A stretch of DNA of 64,000 nt from an uncultured beta proteobacterium (lineage in GTDB: Bacteria; Pseudomonadota; Gammaproteobacteria; Burkholderiales; Burkholderiaceae_C): assembly GCA_903876735.1 (NCBI GenBank), contig CAIRAW010000043.1:115538-179537 (forward strand), read 5' to 3'. Position 1 is the first letter of the stretch. Every line of letters begins with the position of its first letter. This document shows, in pieces, positions 63,001-64,000 of the stretch. The notes below the pieces were generated by a model that was not told the origin of the DNA, searched no databases, and saw only the letters and a program-made list of their open reading frames with translations. The position numbers were made by a program, and so were the translations under genes.

Positions 63001-64000
63001 CACCGGTTACACCGGCGCCGTTGCCATCGACCGAGCTGATCACCGGCGCTCCGTCGGTGCGGCCGTTGATGGTGATGGTCAGTTGCGCGGTGTCGGTCAG
63101 CAACCCATCGCTGTTGGTGTAAGTAAAACTGTCACTCAGGCTCTGGCCGGTCTTGAGCGCGTTGACCGCCGTGTCTGCTGCGTTGAGCGTGTAGGTGTAG
63201 CTGCCTGTGGTGCCAATGACCAGGCTGCCGTGGCTGCCGGTGAGCACCGTGCTGGCGTCTACCGTGCCAGCGGTCCCGCTACCGCCTTCAGTGCCGGTAC
63301 GAATCGCGCTCACGCTCAGGCTGTTGCTCTCCGGGTCGCTGTCGGTTGTAGTGCTCGGCGAGCCCACACCCGTGAGCACATTGCCCGTGATGCTCGCGCT
63401 GTCTTCAGTGACCTGGTTCGTGTCATCGATGGCCAGCGGCATGTCGTTTTGCGCGGTGATGGCTACCGTGATGGTGGCATCCCCCTTCTTGTTGGCGCCC
63501 GCTCCTTGCGGGCCTGCATCAGCGGCCGTGAAGTTGCCGTCATTGAAGCGGTAGCGCAGGGTCACGTTGGCCGGTGGCACATCGCTGTCGCAGGCATAGG
63601 TGATGGCGCTGGCCACAGCGTTGACCGATGTGCTGCTGGCATCCGCAGTAAAGGTAACCGTCAGCGTGCCTGCGCTGAAGCTGTAGGTCCCCATGATCGC
63701 GCCGCCATAGCTGACATTGCCGCTCGTGCTTCCGGTGGTTCCAACCTGCCCTGCTGCGCTGCCCTGGTTCTGGATGCCGATGATGTCCTGCGCACTCGCA
63801 CCAAAGTCACTGCCGCTGCTGCGGGCAACCGTCAATGTGGCGCTAAGGAATGTGTCTACCCCCTGGGTGACCAGTTCCACATCACCAATCGCCACGCTGC
63901 TATCGAGCAGCACCGCCGTGCCAATCACGCTGCGGTCACCCGCCGTATCCAGACCTTCAGTGAAGGTCGGTGTGGCGTCCAGACTGTTGACTGTGGGCGC
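54005..64000 (-). CDS. Giant VCBS/cadherin-like repeat protein, N-terminus beyond right edge
   Basis: An open frame of over 3,330 residues continuing past 64000. It is a chain of ~100-residue bacterial Ig/VCBS/cadherin-like domains marked by GTNDAPV and NGSYSYAVN motifs. A LamG/concanavalin-type domain lies at ~61,550-62,215 (YAVHLDGTNDYLSSGSSL ... GYFDEVSIWNTA). The C-terminal region has a He_PIG-type domain (LPEWLDFDPTSGAFSGKPP) and a basic tail ending HGRLLG. No RTX nonapeptides or usual C-terminal type I signal are seen. It is probably an exported adhesin or biofilm protein, with TolC- and HlyD-like genes immediately downstream. Confidence 0.88.
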   Translation of the reverse strand, partial: APTVNSLDATPTFTEGLDTAGDRSVIGTAVLLDSSVAIGDVELVTQGVDTFLSATLTVARSSGSDFGASAQDIIGIQNQGSAAGQVGTTGSTSGNVSYGGAIMGTYSFSAGTLTVTFTADASSTSVNAVASAITYACDSDVPPANVTLRYRFNDGNFTAADAGPQGAGANKKGDATITVAITAQNDMPLAIDDTNQVTEDSASITGNVLTGVGSPSTTTDSDPESNSLSVSAIRTGTEGGSGTAGTVDASTVLTGSHGSLVIGTTGSYTYTLNAADTAVNALKTGQSLSDSFTYTNSDGLLTDTAQLTITINGRTDGAPVISSVDGNGAGVTGEATVTEAGLTSSGDTTETTTGTVTISALDGLTSITVGGTSVSRAQLGNLATTQVVIDTGEGTLTLSGYTSSASVGGITTTGTLAYSYTLKANLSQSGVTQTTDSIALAILDEGGGTSSATLTVGIIDDVPTANADANSVSEGTSTSATSTTGNVFAAGGANDVADRIGADSTATPVSAISFGGTNKTVGTAFNSTYGSLTVNTDGSYSYSVDNTNATVNALNASQTLTETFVYTITDTDGDSSSANLVITITGTNDAPVLSLIDNSYAVHLDGTNDYLSSGSSLLNNLSAYTVSFWLNPDRLVADRQDLVGQNDAFEIFLTGEQLTFWNTASGGSQTFDLSAVLSVGAWTHIAITGDIASGTSTVKVYANGIQQGLTQTEIIASGNYGSSAYTLTVGGYVSDVTPAHNFQGYFDEVSIWNTAKSAAEVAALQTSKLSGSESGLLGCWSMDAGSGTTAANAVSAAARTTDLTLVDGVAWAESTLGGQASYTEQAPAVTLNPWIVLSDVDNATLSSATVSISAGLTSGDVLSFSNDGSTMGNITASYDSASGVLLLSSSGATATIAQWTTALKAVAFASSSDAPGTSRTITWVVNDGLLPSSIAISSIVVTPINDVPTLTSATTLTGFAEDTYQEITYADLTTACNEADVDGDAISFRIESVSTGSLQKWNGATWNAVLAGTTLLSSGEKLQWKTDSNANGSALNAFTVKTWDGALASATAVQVKADVAAVNDAPVASGSSTLSAVYEDTVAGSLTGDTVSNLFTARFNDSIDTVVAGSSANTLAGIAIVANAATAGQGVWEFYNGTSWAAVGSPTDAVPLLVASNHSLRFVAAGDFNGAPGSLTVRLIDNSTSVTTGNTGADLSNAANYGGITAISAATVSLGTSVTAVNDVPSFTKGVDQTVLEDAGAQTVNAWASSLSKGPADESSQTLNFIVSNNNNALFSSQPTIDASGNLTYTAAANANGSATVTVQIHDNGGTSTGVDTSASQTFTINVTPVNDAPMLSATALNPTFTEADGYATQASAVSVFGSAATDPLEAGQTITGLTFKVSGLQDGANESIVVDGSTITLGADSTGTTTSNAMGYSVTLSGATATVVLTKEGGVSAASISSLVNGITYQNTNRDDPAAGNRVFTLTLVKDSGGTSDTGVDSTTLSITSTVSVVTVNDAPTITAGSTTATGAITETALVQGSATLDTASGSIAFADVDLSNTHSNTVTGTSYVWSGGTLTAGQQTALTTAFALGTKVDSTGSGSGAQAWSFSAADSTFDFLKVGETIIATYRVTVKDDSGVVANHATTQDVTVTITGTNDTPVVAVDDVTGAVTETTGTPVALATLTNSGTIAFTDVDLSDTHSVSAVTPTGTPLGTLTPTLTTDTTGSGLGGVVTWSYSVDAALVEYLQAGQTKVESFSFNVLDNKGGSVTRTVDVTITGTNDTPVVAVDDVTGAVTETTGTPVALATLTNSGTITFTDVDVTDTHSISVTATSATPLSTLTPMLTTDTTGSGLGGVVTWNYSVAASAVEYLAKDQTKVETFTITLDDGNGSTVDRTVSVTLTGTNDAPILTNTDRNLTQSEDASAPVGAVGTLVSDIIGAGGASDVDASALARGMALTGADTGKGAWLYSLDGGANWLSVPSVTDTQALLLDPAARLYFQPSLNLNTSDGVTGASAPISAGLTFRAWDRTSGASGNSGVDASVAGGSSAYSSASDTVQLTVTPVNDTPTLSNVDTFSVNATAAVPYAPGSAAIVIDADVALADRELGFERDNWSGATLSLTRQGGASTDDVFGASGSLALSGGNVLVGASNIGSYVNGAGTLTLTFNASATTALVDSAVQAFTYRNANSTPNYASVTLLYTLNDQNANVSGGGTAGAGQDQGAGGQLLASANIQIFMNHAPTAANDVATVLEGVAVSSVSTVSGNVVTDAGAGLDSDVDHDTLTVQGVVAGDQHAATLSNANVGQGVAGMYGNLNISADGAFTYTLDNSPAAIQALADGQHPAGNDVFSYTIADGKGGTATATVTITITGTNDAPVASGSYTHTVSDSASLDSFATLGGTLTASDVDTGDSLVWSGSASGSYGALTVNANGSYSYAVNADAVNALQAGSNPSDIFTVTVTDSKGATDSRSISINLLGADDTPVATGTYTHTVSDTSALDSFANLTGTLTATDRDSADTLVWSGSAVGSYGALTVNANGSYSYAVNADAVNALQAGSNPSDSFTVTVTDSKGATDSRSISINLLGADDTPVATGTYTHTVSDTAALDSFANLTGTLTATDRDSADTLVWSGSAVGSYGALTVNANGSYSYAVNADAVNALQAGSNPSDSFTVTVTDSKGATDSRRISINLLGADDTPVATGTYTHTVSDTAALDSFANLTGTLTATDRDSADTLVWSGSAVGSYGALNVNTDGTYSYVVNAAAVDALAANVSASDNLTVTVTDSKGATDTRTVTINVSGANDAPVAQADVASATEAGGVANAAAGLDPVGNVLQNDSDPDRNDSKVVTAVSAAASGVVGGVTAGAYGQLTLNADGSYSYQVDNRNAAVQALRQASDTLVDTFHYTMRDGAGASSSATLTVSVHGANDAPQAADDAAAVNQGATVAQGAAQGVLTNDVDVDGSAYGETRAVVQVAQGGNAVAVGAGPATMASNYGTLTLGADGSYSYVADGAASKTLWIGDTVLDTFTYTTKDSAGLSASATLSVTVTGVNLPVPAPTMVRSEPAGATVAVAAVAVNPAGSGPGTGAPAGSGPSPGALADGGAALGGFDSQRGDGGARTLTLRTELSALQSNDSLTGDAGGARKLESTDRGFQVERLKTEAALSVSIENQQKGGDRLFVYKGIGGTASEIGQMLEYRVPKDAFAHTNAASVVQLEASLANGQPLPEWLDFDPTSGAFSGKPPSDASRILVIKVTARDDQGRETSTTFTIRIEGQQTQSRVSGADRLADAGESDSAERALRALTQRSQALKRGSVPFSDQLRLSRQDPLVEKILSKQTASARAKAHGRLLG
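55664..56944 (-). repeat. Four tandem 321-bp VCBS repeats
   Basis: Four consecutive ~107-residue units inside the giant gene, with boundaries near 55982, 56303 and 56624. Each has VSDxxxLDSFA, LVWSGSA and SYSYxVNA; the middle two are almost identical at DNA level (for example the GTGGCAACCGGCGTGTCGTC stretch recurs every 321 bp). Recent duplication or conversion is likely, and copy number may vary among strains. Confidence 0.85.
58345..59088 (-). repeat. Two tandem 372-bp repeats
   Basis: Two 124-residue units, with a boundary near 58716, both beginning GTNDTPVVAVDDVTGAVTET or its close variant. DNA identity is highest over the first ~40 codons of each unit. They are VCBS-like domains within the giant protein. 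Confidence 0.8.

Overview
The window is GC-rich, densely packed, and reads like a betaproteobacterial chromosome of the Burkholderiales, most likely a Comamonadaceae relative. That placement rests on protein style and gene repertoire, not on a marker gene. No rRNA, tRNA, CRISPR array or insertion sequence was seen.

Region 1 (1-13.6 kb, 18.0-22.8 kb and 30.2-47.4 kb) is a large dispersed set of CoA-linked catabolic genes. It holds the C-terminal part of a 2,4-dienoyl-CoA reductase, a dienoyl-CoA isomerase, several crotonases, three AMP-forming acyl-CoA ligases, two acyl-CoA dehydrogenases of ACAD10/11 type each paired with an APH-type kinase, a FadJ-like bifunctional enzyme, a thiolase, a beta-keto-acid cleavage enzyme, SDRs, a quinone oxidoreductase, a PaaI thioesterase, a complete Liv-type ABC importer with an extra binding protein elsewhere, and two paralogous AraC-type regulators. 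The main discovery here is a 19-bp element (CAGCCACTTTGCGCAAGAC in the direction of transcription). It occurs nine times, once before nearly every one of these transcription units, and is followed after 18 nt (once 19) by a TA...T -10-like hexamer. This ties the genes into one apparent activator-dependent regulon. The kinase/dehydrogenase pairs, a ligase and an SDR resemble the levulinate/4-hydroxyacid (Lva) route, so the substrate is probably an unsaturated, branched or 4-hydroxy/4-keto carboxylic acid. It cannot be named from sequence.

Region 2 (22.8-30.2 kb) is a nitrogen-compound island. An rpiR-type regulator heads an operon with diaminopropionate ammonia-lyase, an M20 amidohydrolase and an N-carbamoyl-D-amino-acid hydrolase. 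Divergent from it is a polar amino acid ABC importer (binding protein, two permeases, ATPase) preceded by a near-perfect sigma-54 promoter.

Region 3 (9.2-18.0 kb, interleaved) is accessory: a DUF2591 phage-type gene, a NarL-type two-component pair, a BioD-like protein with an altered active-site loop, an NTF2-like protein, an M30 metallopeptidase lipoprotein, a DUF985 cupin, and small secreted or membrane proteins with two well-initiated short ORFs.

Region 4 (47.7-64.0 kb) is an export cluster. A giant VCBS/cadherin-like repeat protein (over 3,330 residues, N-terminus beyond the right edge) is followed by a TolC-like lipoprotein and two HlyD-like adaptors, and faces a convergent gene for a PqqD-like/M50 protease/HlyD fusion. 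No ABC exporter ATPase is visible and the giant protein has neither RTX repeats nor a typical type I signal, so this may be a non-classical export system.
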